Origin: Nitrospira sp.
GTDB taxonomy: Bacteria; Nitrospirota; Thermodesulfovibrionia; Thermodesulfovibrionales; Dissulfurispiraceae
Assembly (NCBI GenBank): GCA_002634385.1
Contig: NSJL01000001.1
Coordinates: 285,785-349,784, forward strand
Length of the DNA stretch: 64,000 nt
Direction of reading: 5' to 3'
Position numbers and translations under genes: made by a program. Positions 34,237 through 42,714 of this stretch are shown here, in pieces (position 1 is the first letter of the stretch; each line of letters begins with the position of its first letter). The notes beneath the pieces were generated by a model that worked only from the letters and a program-made list of their open reading frames with translations, was not told the DNA's origin and did not search any database.

Positions 34237-36390
34237 CTATCTCCGGCCCAAAAAGTCCCTCGGTTTTCCCGCCCCCCGGGGCGGTCCTACAAGACCGTCC
34301 TCCGCAAGCAGTTCCATGAGGTTCGCCGCCCGGTTGTACCCTATTTTAAACCTCCTCTGGATGGAGGAGATGGAGACCTCCCCCGCTGATTCGGCGAATT
34401 CGATCACCCGCTGGTACATCTCGTCCCTCTCCCCTGCATCGCCCTCTCCCTTTTCCTGATCATCGGCCACCACGATGCTGTCAAAGGGCGTATAATCGGG
34501 CCTCTTCTGGGCCTTCGCAAAGTCCGTCACCGCCTTCACCTCGGAATCGCTGACATACGCACCGTGAATGCGTGTCATCTTCACCCCGGGGACCATGAAG
34601 AGCATATCCCCCATGCCCAGCAGCTGCTCGGCCCCCTGGGAGTCGAGGATGGTGCGGGAATCGATCTTCGAGGTCACCTGGAAAGAGATCCGGGCGGGGA
34701 AATTCGCCTTTATCAACCCGGTGATCACATCCACCGACGGCCTTTGCGTCGCAAGGATGAGGTGGATTCCCGATGCCCGCGCCATCTGGGCAAGCCGCGC
34801 GATGGCGTTCTCCACGTCGGCGGGAGCGGTGAGCATCAGATCGGCGAGCTCATCGATGAAAACGACAATATAGGGGAGTCTTTCGGAGGGGGACGCCTGG
34901 CGGTTATACGTGTCGATATTCCGCGCGCCCCTCTCCGCCAGGAGACGGTACCTGCGCTCCATCTCATAGACCACCTTCTTCAGCGCCTCGGACGCCTCCT
35001 TGGGATTCGTGATGACAGGGGAAATGAGGTGGGGGATATCCCCATAGGCCGAAAGCTCAAGGAGCTTGGGATCCACCATGAGCATCTTCACTTCGTCCGG
35101 TGTCGCTTTGTACAGGAGGCTCATGATCATGGCGTTTACGGAGACGCTCTTGCCCGACCCCGTCGCTCCCGCCACCAGGAGGTGGGGCATCCGGGCGAGA
35201 TCGGCCACCACCGGGTTGCCGAAAATATCCTTGCCGAGGGCCAGGGTCAACAGGGAAGAGCTTTTGCGGAACGGCTCGGAGGAGAAGATCTCCTTCAGAT
35301 AGACAGTGGCGCGCTGGCGGTTGGGCACTTCAATGCCGATGGCCGCCTTTCCCGCTATGGGATACACGCGGATACTCGGCGCGCGCAGGGCAAGGGCGAG
35401 ATCATCGGACAGCGAGACGATCCTGTTGATCTTCACCCCGGCCGCGGGCTCGAATTCGTACATGGTGACCACCGGTCCCGGGTACGCCTGTTTTATTTTT
35501 CCGCTCACCCCGAAGTCGGCGAGCTTTTTCTCGAGGCCTGCGGCAGCGTTGTTCAATTCCTCCTTTGCGGGCCCGGAAAAGCCCTCGCTCTCCCGGAGAA
35601 AGTCCAGGGGAGGAATCTGGTACCCCCCTGCGGGGGAAGCCTCCTTGACAGGGCTTTCCTTTTCCGGTTTCGGAGGAGAGGGGGCCCCGATCTTTACTTC
35701 CCCTTTCGCCGGTTCATGAATAATGATCTCCCGCTCCTCCACCGGGTCTTCCACAGGAGTTTCCGAGAGCGGCTTCCCTCTCTGCCTCCGCCCCCTTCCC
35801 TTCTCCCGCTTCATGGCGGCAAGGGAATCGAAGAGGGAAACAGGGCTGACGAGGATGAGCGCGATAAGAAAAAGGGCCGCACTCACGATATAGGCGCCGA
35901 CGGTGGAGAGGAACCCTTCCAGCAGGCTGCCCAGGAAGAGGCCGGCGACCCCGCCGGGCGGTTCCACTAAAAGGGAAGCGCTCTTTGCAATAAGATGAAA
36001 GAGCAGGGACAGGGAGATCAGGAGGAGGAGTGCCCCCACGATATGCACCGTGTTCCGCTCCTTCCCGGCAATCTTCCTGATGCCATAGAGGACCAGAAAG
36101 ACGGGGATCAGATAGCCGGATACCCCGATAAGGGAGAAAACGATATCGGCCAGGTATGCCCCCACGACCCCGCCGTAGTTGTTCACCCCTACCCGGGAAA
36201 AAGTGAACAGGGAGGGATCCCACCGGTCGTAGGACAGGAGGGATACGGCGAGGTACAGGGCTCCGATAAGGGAAATGACACCGGCAATCTCCTGCACCCG
36301 TTTGCTCTTCCCGGGGGTTGGCTGCATTCCGCTTCCGGAGAGGGGAACTGTCTCTTTTTTCTCTTGCCTGTTTATTGCCTCAGCCACCAT
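34237..36390 (-). CDS. ftsK: DNA translocase FtsK
   Basis: 717 residues. Four or five membrane helices (about 30-190) anchor it at the septum. A short acidic/proline-rich linker (about 200-270) is followed by the alpha/beta motor with Walker A LLVAGATGSGKSVSVNAMI near 385, Walker B PYIVVFIDELADLML near 492, and SRTILDSQGAEQLLGMGDML near 570, then the gamma winged helix (QRRFKIGYNRAANLMELLAE near 675) that reads KOPS. It pumps chromosome DNA and activates XerCD at dif. It is shorter than E. coli FtsK because of the short linker. The ATG overlaps the uppP stop region by 19 bases. Confidence 0.95.
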   Translation of the reverse strand: MVAEAINRQEKKETVPLSGSGMQPTPGKSKRVQEIAGVISLIGALYLAVSLLSYDRWDPSLFTFSRVGVNNYGGVVGAYLADIVFSLIGVSGYLIPVFLVLYGIRKIAGKERNTVHIVGALLLLISLSLLFHLIAKSASLLVEPPGGVAGLFLGSLLEGFLSTVGAYIVSAALFLIALILVSPVSLFDSLAAMKREKGRGRRQRGKPLSETPVEDPVEEREIIIHEPAKGEVKIGAPSPPKPEKESPVKEASPAGGYQIPPLDFLRESEGFSGPAKEELNNAAAGLEKKLADFGVSGKIKQAYPGPVVTMYEFEPAAGVKINRIVSLSDDLALALRAPSIRVYPIAGKAAIGIEVPNRQRATVYLKEIFSSEPFRKSSSLLTLALGKDIFGNPVVADLARMPHLLVAGATGSGKSVSVNAMIMSLLYKATPDEVKMLMVDPKLLELSAYGDIPHLISPVITNPKEASEALKKVVYEMERRYRLLAERGARNIDTYNRQASPSERLPYIVVFIDELADLMLTAPADVENAIARLAQMARASGIHLILATQRPSVDVITGLIKANFPARISFQVTSKIDSRTILDSQGAEQLLGMGDMLFMVPGVKMTRIHGAYVSDSEVKAVTDFAKAQKRPDYTPFDSIVVADDQEKGEGDAGERDEMYQRVIEFAESAGEVSISSIQRRFKIGYNRAANLMELLAEDGLVGPPRGAGKPRDFLGRR

Positions 36391-37145
36391 ACGCCTATTA
36401 TAGCAGCAAGGGCGAACCGGTAGTATACGAAGACATGGAGGGGATGACGCTTCAAAAATCCCAGGAGGAAGCGTATCGCCAGGTACCCGGAGACGAAAGA
36501 GGCGATGATGCCGGTAAGGATGATGTCGAAGTGATAGACTTCCGGGCTCGCCACGAGCTTCCGCCCCTCGAGGAGCACCGCCCCCGCGACTACGGGGGTC
36601 GAAAGCAGAAAAGAGAAACGCGCAGCGGATTCCCTCGTGAGATCCTTGAAAAGACCGGCGGTAATGGTAATGCCCGAACGGGACACTCCGGGAACCAGGG
36701 CAATCGCCTGGGCGACGCCGACAAAAAGGGAATCGGACATGGACACGCACTCCCTGCTCTTTCTGCTCAGTCTCTCGGCCATCACCATGAGGACACCGAA
36801 GCCGATAAGGGTGAAAATGATAAGGAGCGGATTCCTCAACGTACTCTCGATGTGCTTGTTCAGCAGGATACCCGCTGCGCCGGCGGGGACGATTCCGGCA
36901 AGGATATACGCAAGCATGCGCCTGTCGTTGAGGAACAAGTGTACCCAATCCCTGTAGAAGCAGACCAGCAGGGCGAGAAGGGTCCCTCCGTGCAACGCTA
37001 CATCAAAGGCGAGGGTATCGACCTGCCCTCTCCATCCGAAGAACCAGGGGAAAAGGATCAGATGAGCAGTGCTGCTCACCGGCAGGAATTCCGTCAATCC
37101 CTGCACAATCCCCAGGATAATCGCCCGGAAAAAATCGTTTTCCAC
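36372..37145 (-). CDS. uppP: undecaprenyl-diphosphatase
   Basis: 257 residues with about eight membrane helices. The two signature regions are present: GIVQGLTEFLPVSSTAHLIL near 11 (Glu and Ser-rich loop) and VGVAQAIALVPGVSRSGITI near 148 (PGxSRSGxTI). It recycles undecaprenyl pyrophosphate for peptidoglycan synthesis and can give bacitracin resistance. The start is a GTG at 37145 with GGGAGGTATA ahead; a longer reading from 37235 has no site. Confidence 0.93.
   Translation of the reverse strand: MENDFFRAIILGIVQGLTEFLPVSSTAHLILFPWFFGWRGQVDTLAFDVALHGGTLLALLVCFYRDWVHLFLNDRRMLAYILAGIVPAGAAGILLNKHIESTLRNPLLIIFTLIGFGVLMVMAERLSRKSRECVSMSDSLFVGVAQAIALVPGVSRSGITITAGLFKDLTRESAARFSFLLSTPVVAGAVLLEGRKLVASPEVYHFDIILTGIIASFVSGYLAIRFLLGFLKRHPLHVFVYYRFALAAIIGVWWLRQ
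36397..36402 (-). promoter_or_regulatory. extended -10 box of ftsK inside the uppP 3' end
   Basis: On the - strand TGCTATAAT ends six bases before the ftsK ATG. A transcript from it would start at about the A of the ATG. No Shine-Dalgarno site is visible. Confidence 0.55.
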
Positions 37146-37279
37146 TATACCTCCCTCTTTTGGCAAAAAACTACGGAAAAAGCCTGCAGAAACGACGGAA
37201 AAGCGCTTTCCACTTCGCCTTTCCCTGAAAGGCACTCCTTCTCACAGTTTACCACAGGATCTCCGGAAAAGCCCGGCAT

Positions 37280-38461
37280 CTAGAGACCGAGCTTATCCTG
37301 CTGGGCAAGTGCCTTGAGGTCCACGGTAATCTCCTTGGAGAAGGGGTTCAGCGCCCAGGCGTTCTTTATGGCACGAATGGCCTTGTCCTTTACTCCCATT
37401 TCGAGGTAAGTCTTGCCGATGCTGTAATGGACATCCGCATTGCCGGGGGCTACCTCCAGGATTCGGGCATAGGTTTCCAGGGCCTCTTCGGGACGCCCTA
37501 CCTTCCGGTATGCCTCCGCCAGGCTCTGCAGGAGAGAGATATCGGAAGGGTTCATCTTGTGCGCCTTGATGAGCATCTCCAGTGCCTTCTCATTTTCGCC
37601 CTTCGAGAGGTACATCACCCCCATGAGGTGGGCCGACGTGGAAATATCCTGCCTCGTATCGGCAATGGCACCCTTCAGTATTCCCTCGGCCTTCCCCTCT
37701 TCCCCCGTCTTATAGAACAGCTTCGTGAGGGCCAGCAATCTCTCCGTATTGGCGGGACTGATTCCATGGGCCTTCTCGTAGTACGCGATGGCGGAGGGGA
37801 GGTCACCGATGTCCTCGTACAATTCACCCAGCGCATTGTACGCTTTCACGAAGAGGGGATTCTTGGCGATCGTCTCCTTGTAATGCCCGATCGCCCCATT
37901 CACATCTCCGCGGGCGTGGGCGAGCTGACCAAGACCGAAGGTGATCTTCGCAGCATCAGGCGTAATCGCGGCGGCCTGGAGGAGCTCGGCCTCCGCCTTC
38001 GGGAAATCTTTCATTTCCATATACCGCCTGTAATTTCTGAGGTGCATTTCAAGCGGGTTCGGCTTGTGCTTCTTTTCGAGCACCTTTACGATCTTCTCCT
38101 CCAGGGTTGCCATGACAAAAGGTTTGATGACGTATGCCTCGCCGCCGTCTTCAGCGGCTCTCGCCACCATCTGCCGGGTCGCCTCGGCGGTGACGAATAC
38201 GAAGAGAAGATGCTCGTACCTCCTGTCCTCCCTCACCGTCTTGAACAATTCGACCCCCGTCATTTCAGGCATATTGACGTCGCACACCACCAGATCGATG
38301 GGACGGATCTTGATAAGGTCGAGAGCCTTCTTCCCGTTTTCAGCGGCGGCGATACTCGTGAACCCCATCCTGGTCAGCATATTATTAAGGGTGACGCGCA
38401 TGGTGGACTCGTCGTCCACCACCAGACAGTTCATTTTCAAGTACTGCAAAGGGACTGCCAT
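37280..38461 (-). CDS. response regulator with C-terminal TPR repeats
   Basis: 393 residues. A CheY-type receiver (about 10-128) has LVVDDESTMR, the phosphorylated Asp in LVVCDVNMPEMTGVEL near 61 and the lysine in YVIKPFVMATLEEKI near 114. It is followed by five or six tetratricopeptide units (for example KAYNALGELYEDIGDLPSAI near 208), a protein-protein scaffold in place of a DNA-binding output. It follows the GAF kinase by 15 bases, so the two are probably a cognate pair. RBS AAAGGAGGCG. Confidence 0.9.
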   Translation of the reverse strand: MAVPLQYLKMNCLVVDDESTMRVTLNNMLTRMGFTSIAAAENGKKALDLIKIRPIDLVVCDVNMPEMTGVELFKTVREDRRYEHLLFVFVTAEATRQMVARAAEDGGEAYVIKPFVMATLEEKIVKVLEKKHKPNPLEMHLRNYRRYMEMKDFPKAEAELLQAAAITPDAAKITFGLGQLAHARGDVNGAIGHYKETIAKNPLFVKAYNALGELYEDIGDLPSAIAYYEKAHGISPANTERLLALTKLFYKTGEEGKAEGILKGAIADTRQDISTSAHLMGVMYLSKGENEKALEMLIKAHKMNPSDISLLQSLAEAYRKVGRPEEALETYARILEVAPGNADVHYSIGKTYLEMGVKDKAIRAIKNAWALNPFSKEITVDLKALAQQDKLGL

Positions 38462-38476
38462 AGAAAATCGCCTCCT

Positions 38477-39781
38477 TTACGGCTGAAGGAATTCGGGGAG
38501 CGTAAAAACGAACCGCGCGCCGCCCTCTCCGGAATCTTCGGCCCGTATACTGCCGCCATGGGCGGTCACCACAATCTTGCAAAAGGTAAGACCCAGTCCT
38601 GTAGTGGTTTTCCTCTGATCGCGCCCCTCTTTCCGGACCTGGAAAAACTTGTCGAACACCTTATCCTTGAGCTCGTCGGGAATGCCCGTCCCCTGGTCGG
38701 AAACGGCAACGACCGTTTCCCTGGCGGCACCGTCATACCTGACCGTTACCATGATCCGGGAGCCCCCGGGGGAATGTTCGAGGGCATTGAGCAGGAGGTT
38801 GGAAAGGGTCCTTCCGATGAGGTTTTCATCGATAAAACAAGGGGGGGACTCTCCTTCGAGGACGACATCAATATTCTTGCGGGCGGCGGCGCTCCTGAGG
38901 GAAGAGATCTCCCTCTCCGCCAGGCGGCAGATGTCCGTCTCCTCGCGAAACATCTCTATTTTCGATTCCTCCAGCTTCAGAACATCCAGTATGTTCATGA
39001 CCATCCTCTGCATCTTGTAGGTATCCTCGATGGCGATGGAGAGATACTCGGACTGTTGCGGGGAGAGGGGCTCGTAGCTCAGCATGTCGAGGTTGGCGAT
39101 AATAGTGCTGATGGGACCTTTGAGGTCGTGAACGATAAAATTGGTGAGGTCCGTTTTCAGCTCATCGAGACGCACCAACTGTTCATTCTTCTCTTCCAGC
39201 TTCCGTATGTGTACCCTGCAGCTTTCCCCCACCTGCGCAGCGTAGAAGTAAGGGGCCAGGTGTTCGAAGATCTCGACGAGTCTCCGCTCCTGCTCGCAGG
39301 TCAAGGGCTGTCCGTCCTCCGTATCGGTGAAATTGACCACCCCAAGCCTCCGGTCGAGGTACCTGATGGGAATGCTAAGGGAGAATTCAGAGGAGTAGGA
39401 GGAGTTTTCCAGGGGAGCGAAGTACGACCTTTTCTTCCCGTCGACAAGGAAAGGGGTGTTGTCGATAAGGGCCATTGTCGCGATAGAGACATCGGACAAT
39501 TTCCTCGTGCACCCGACAATTGCGGGGGTCGTCGCCGCCATTACCTCAAGGGTAAGGGTATCGTGGTTGACAATCATGAAAGAGCACTTCGTTATCCTGA
39601 ATTTTTCCGCAAGAAAATTCACCACCTTCTGCAGCTTTTCCCGGAAGGGGAGCGCCTCCTGCAGGAGAAGTTCCTCTATCTCGCAGATATGTCTCTCACA
39701 CGGTTCGAAGTGCACGGTACAGTATACCAGATTTCTTCCCCTGCAATCAGAGGAACAGAGGGCATCCGGAAAGGACCGCAC
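38477..39781 (-). CDS. cytoplasmic sensor histidine kinase with GAF-like domain
   Basis: About 434 residues, no membrane segment. A GAF-like sensor (about 45-190) contains CSFMIVNHDTLTLEVMAATT. The H-box is FIVHDLKGPISTIIANLDML near 240 (HDLKGP variety). The ATPase domain has NLLLNALEHSPGG, VSDQGTGIPDELKDKVFDKF and TTGLGLTFCKIVV. It should phosphorylate the TPR response regulator directly downstream. The start (GTG at 39781) is uncertain because the first 25 residues look unlike the family. Confidence 0.87.
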   Translation of the reverse strand: MRSFPDALCSSDCRGRNLVYCTVHFEPCERHICEIEELLLQEALPFREKLQKVVNFLAEKFRITKCSFMIVNHDTLTLEVMAATTPAIVGCTRKLSDVSIATMALIDNTPFLVDGKKRSYFAPLENSSYSSEFSLSIPIRYLDRRLGVVNFTDTEDGQPLTCEQERRLVEIFEHLAPYFYAAQVGESCRVHIRKLEEKNEQLVRLDELKTDLTNFIVHDLKGPISTIIANLDMLSYEPLSPQQSEYLSIAIEDTYKMQRMVMNILDVLKLEESKIEMFREETDICRLAEREISSLRSAAARKNIDVVLEGESPPCFIDENLIGRTLSNLLLNALEHSPGGSRIMVTVRYDGAARETVVAVSDQGTGIPDELKDKVFDKFFQVRKEGRDQRKTTTGLGLTFCKIVVTAHGGSIRAEDSGEGGARFVFTLPEFLQP

Positions 39782-39798
39782 GGGAGTCCGGCATCTTC

Positions 39799-41478
39799 CT
39801 ACACCTCCATGACGACCGGCATGATCATCGGCCTTCTGTCCATGGTATTCCTGAGATATTTCTTGAGAGTGGAACGGAGCTTCGCCTGGATGAGCGCGGA
39901 GTCGGCAATGACGTCCTCTTCCAGTCCGGAAAGGGTGTTTGTCATTAAGTCCCTCACTTCGTTGATGACTTCCTGGGAGGCGTCCTCGAAGATGAAGCCG
40001 CGGGAGATGATCTCCGGACCCGCGATGATCTTATTCGTGAGCTTCTCTATGCCCACAAGGACAATAACGATGCCGTCGTGGGCAAGCCGTCTCCTGTCCC
40101 GGAGGACGATGTCCTCCACGCTGCCCGCATCCCTCCCGTCGATAAAAATGCGTCCCGCGCTGATCTTCCCCCTCTTTTCGATCCCCTCGCCGGTGACTTC
40201 AACGACCATCCCATCTTCGGCAATGACGATATTTTCCCTGGGGATACCGGACTTTTCGGCCAGTTTTGCGTGGTACCGCAGGTGCCGGTATTCCCCGTGT
40301 ATGGGCATGAAATAGCGGGGCCGCACCAGGTTCATCATCAGCTTGAGCTCCTCCTTGGAGGCATGTCCCGACACATGGATTTCCGATACCTTTTCGTAGA
40401 TCACATCGGCGCCCCTCCGCATGAGGTGGTTGATGATACGACCGATGGAGCGCTCGTTGCCGGGGATGATCTTCGCGGAGAGGATAACCGTATCCCCCTC
40501 CTTCACCCGTATCTGCTTGTGCTCGCCGGTGGCGATCCGCGACAGAACGCTCATGGGTTCCCCCTGGCTCCCCGTAGTGATGATTACCACCTCCCCGTCC
40601 TCCATGTCCTTGAGGTCCTCCAGCCGTACCCAGGTCCCCTCCGGCATCTTCAGATAGCCGAGGTCGAGGGCAATCTGGGCGTTGGAAACCATGCTCTTGC
40701 CGCACATGATGACCCGCCTTCCGCACTGTACCGAGACATCGATGGCCTGCTGAATGCGGTGGATATTGGAGGCGAAGGTGGCGATAATGATCCTTCCCTT
40801 CGTTTTGACGAAGATGTCTTCGAAGGCCCGCCTTACTTCCTTTTCGGAAAAGGTGAAGCCCCCCTTTTCCGCGTTGGTGCTGTCGGAAAGCAGGAGAAGC
40901 GTGCCCTTCTCCCCGTATTCGGAGAACTTATGGAAATCCATCAGCTCCCCGTCCACCGGGGTGGGGTCGAGCTTGAAATCCCCGGTATGGATAATATTCC
41001 CGAGGGGGGTCTTTATGCCCAGCCCCACCCCGTCCACAATGCTGTGGGTCACCCTGATGAACTCGACGGTAAAGCATCCGAGGGTGACAACGTCCCTCGG
41101 TTTTACCGGGATCAGGGGAATGTCCTCCACCTCATGCTCGTCCAGCTTCTGCTTTACGAAGGCAAGGGTCAAAGGGGTGCCATAGACGGGGACTTTGAGC
41201 TCCCTGAGCAGGAACGGCAATGCCCCGGTGTGGTCTTCGTGGCCGTGGGTGAGGAGCACTCCCCTCACCTTCTCGCTGTTTTCGAGAACATAGGTGAAGT
41301 CGGGGATGACAAAATCCACCCCCAGCATATCCTCTTCAGGGAACATCAGTCCCGCATCGACGATGATCAGGTCATCTCCGAACTGGAAAAGAGTCATATT
41401 GAGACCGATCTCTTCGAGGCCGCCAAGGGGGATTACCTGGAGGGAGCCGTTGTTTACACTCAGTGTTTCATTGTTCAT
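39799..41478 (-). CDS. rnj: ribonuclease J
   Basis: 559 residues: metallo-beta-lactamase plus beta-CASP plus C-terminal domain. Zinc ligands are in VLLTHGHEDHTGALPFLLRE near 74 and GNIIHTGDFKLDPTPVDG near 160; the beta-CASP start IIIATFASNIHRIQQAIDVS is near 233 and MPIHGEYRHLRYHAKLAE near 388 gives further motifs. It matures and degrades RNA, with 5'-exo and endonuclease activity. It is 17 bases upstream of the GAF kinase in the same direction. RBS GAGGAATCATCC. Confidence 0.94.
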   Translation of the reverse strand: MNNETLSVNNGSLQVIPLGGLEEIGLNMTLFQFGDDLIIVDAGLMFPEEDMLGVDFVIPDFTYVLENSEKVRGVLLTHGHEDHTGALPFLLRELKVPVYGTPLTLAFVKQKLDEHEVEDIPLIPVKPRDVVTLGCFTVEFIRVTHSIVDGVGLGIKTPLGNIIHTGDFKLDPTPVDGELMDFHKFSEYGEKGTLLLLSDSTNAEKGGFTFSEKEVRRAFEDIFVKTKGRIIIATFASNIHRIQQAIDVSVQCGRRVIMCGKSMVSNAQIALDLGYLKMPEGTWVRLEDLKDMEDGEVVIITTGSQGEPMSVLSRIATGEHKQIRVKEGDTVILSAKIIPGNERSIGRIINHLMRRGADVIYEKVSEIHVSGHASKEELKLMMNLVRPRYFMPIHGEYRHLRYHAKLAEKSGIPRENIVIAEDGMVVEVTGEGIEKRGKISAGRIFIDGRDAGSVEDIVLRDRRRLAHDGIVIVLVGIEKLTNKIIAGPEIISRGFIFEDASQEVINEVRDLMTNTLSGLEEDVIADSALIQAKLRSTLKKYLRNTMDRRPMIMPVVMEV

Positions 41479-41555
41479 GGATGATTCCTCATGGTTGACG
41501 GCAGGAGTCTCATGACCGACGGGCAGGGATTCGCAGATGATAAGTCGTTATCAGT

Positions 41556-42674
41556 CTACCTCCACCTCTCGATGGACTGCTCTATACTGATATCCCCGTC
41601 GATAATCTGCATGATGATCGGCTTCATGGCAGGTCCGTCGGTCTTCGTCTGCTTTATTTTGATAATCTTATCCTTGATAGTGAAGAAAGCATCCACCACA
41701 TCGGGATCGAACTGCTTTCCCCTCTGTTCCTCGATATAGTCCAGAGCCCTCTCGATAGGCCAGGCAGCCTTGTAGACCCTGTCGGACGTCAGCGCGTCGA
41801 ACACGTCGGTAACAGAAACAATACGCCCCGACAGGGGAATATCCTTCCCTTTCAGATGCAGCGGATACCCGTTACCGTCCCATCTCTCGTGATGGGAAAG
41901 GGCGATCTCCCGGGCAAGCTCGAGGAGAGGAAGGCTCGTTCCCCCGAGGATCTTCCCGCCGATGACCGTATGGAGCTTGATGATCTTGAACTCGTCATCG
42001 GTCAGCTTCCCCGGCTTCAGCAGCACGCCGTCGGGAATGCCGATTTTCCCTACATCGTGCATGGGAGAGGCATACCGCATCATCATGCGCTGTTCCCTGT
42101 TCAGCCCCAGCTCATCCGTAATGAGATTCACATAATCCGCAATCCGCTCGATATGCCGTCCTGTCTCGTCATCCCTGAATTCCGAAGCCTTACCCAGCCT
42201 GATGATCACCTCCACCTGGGTATGTTCGAGCATCTGGAGCTTCTCCAGCAGGTTCGACTCCATGACATCGAGGGAGGTATTCAGGAACTCGTCGCGCTCC
42301 TTCAGCTTGAGCATGTTGCTGACCCGCGCCTTGAGCTCTTCCACGAAAAAGGGTTTCGTCACGTAATCGTCGGCACCCATGGAAAGCGCCTTCACAATGC
42401 TCTGCTTGTCGGTAAGAGCGGAAAGCACGATGATGGGGAAATAGTTCCTCTCCCGCACGGGCTTCAGCCTTTCGAGAACATCGAACCCGTCCATGATGGG
42501 CATCATCAGATCGAGTATCAGAAGGTCCGGAAGCCCGTTCTGCCCTATGGAGTCCAGGAGCTCTTTCCCGTGCTCCGCCTTTCTGATAACAAGGTCCGGA
42601 TCATTCCTGAAAACGGATTCCACCAGCTCTATATTGATGGAAACGTCATCCGCCACATACACCGTTCTGGTCAT
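41556..42674 (-). CDS. HD-GYP response regulator (c-di-GMP phosphodiesterase type)
   Basis: 372 residues. The receiver (about 1-125) has VYVADDVSINIE, DLLILDLMMPIMDGFDVL near 50 and YVTKPFFVEELKARV near 100. A helical linker leads to an HD-GYP domain (about 170-350) with HDVGKIGIPDGVLLKPG near 220 and HHERWDGNGYPLHLKGKDI near 282. Such proteins break down cyclic di-GMP when phosphorylated. The start at 42674 has GTGGAGGAATCG ahead. The hybrid protein at 53286 carries the opposite activity. Confidence 0.93.
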   Translation of the reverse strand: MTRTVYVADDVSINIELVESVFRNDPDLVIRKAEHGKELLDSIGQNGLPDLLILDLMMPIMDGFDVLERLKPVRERNYFPIIVLSALTDKQSIVKALSMGADDYVTKPFFVEELKARVSNMLKLKERDEFLNTSLDVMESNLLEKLQMLEHTQVEVIIRLGKASEFRDDETGRHIERIADYVNLITDELGLNREQRMMMRYASPMHDVGKIGIPDGVLLKPGKLTDDEFKIIKLHTVIGGKILGGTSLPLLELAREIALSHHERWDGNGYPLHLKGKDIPLSGRIVSVTDVFDALTSDRVYKAAWPIERALDYIEEQRGKQFDPDVVDAFFTIKDKIIKIKQTKTDGPAMKPIIMQIIDGDISIEQSIERWR

Positions 42675-42714
42675 CGATTCCTCCACAAGCCGGGCTCTGT
42701 CGTCCGTTCCGCGT

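Noticed and set aside
36391..36948. Upstream extension of ftsK
   Set aside because: It would overlap uppP on the same strand in another frame and adds a basic, Pro/Arg-rich stretch unlike FtsK. The ATG at 36390 gives the normal N-terminus.
37427..40315. A 962-codon open frame on the + strand
   Set aside because: It runs antisense to the response regulator-TPR, GAF kinase and RNase J genes, which have clear domains. Its translation has no recognisable domain. GC-rich DNA often leaves such open antisense frames.
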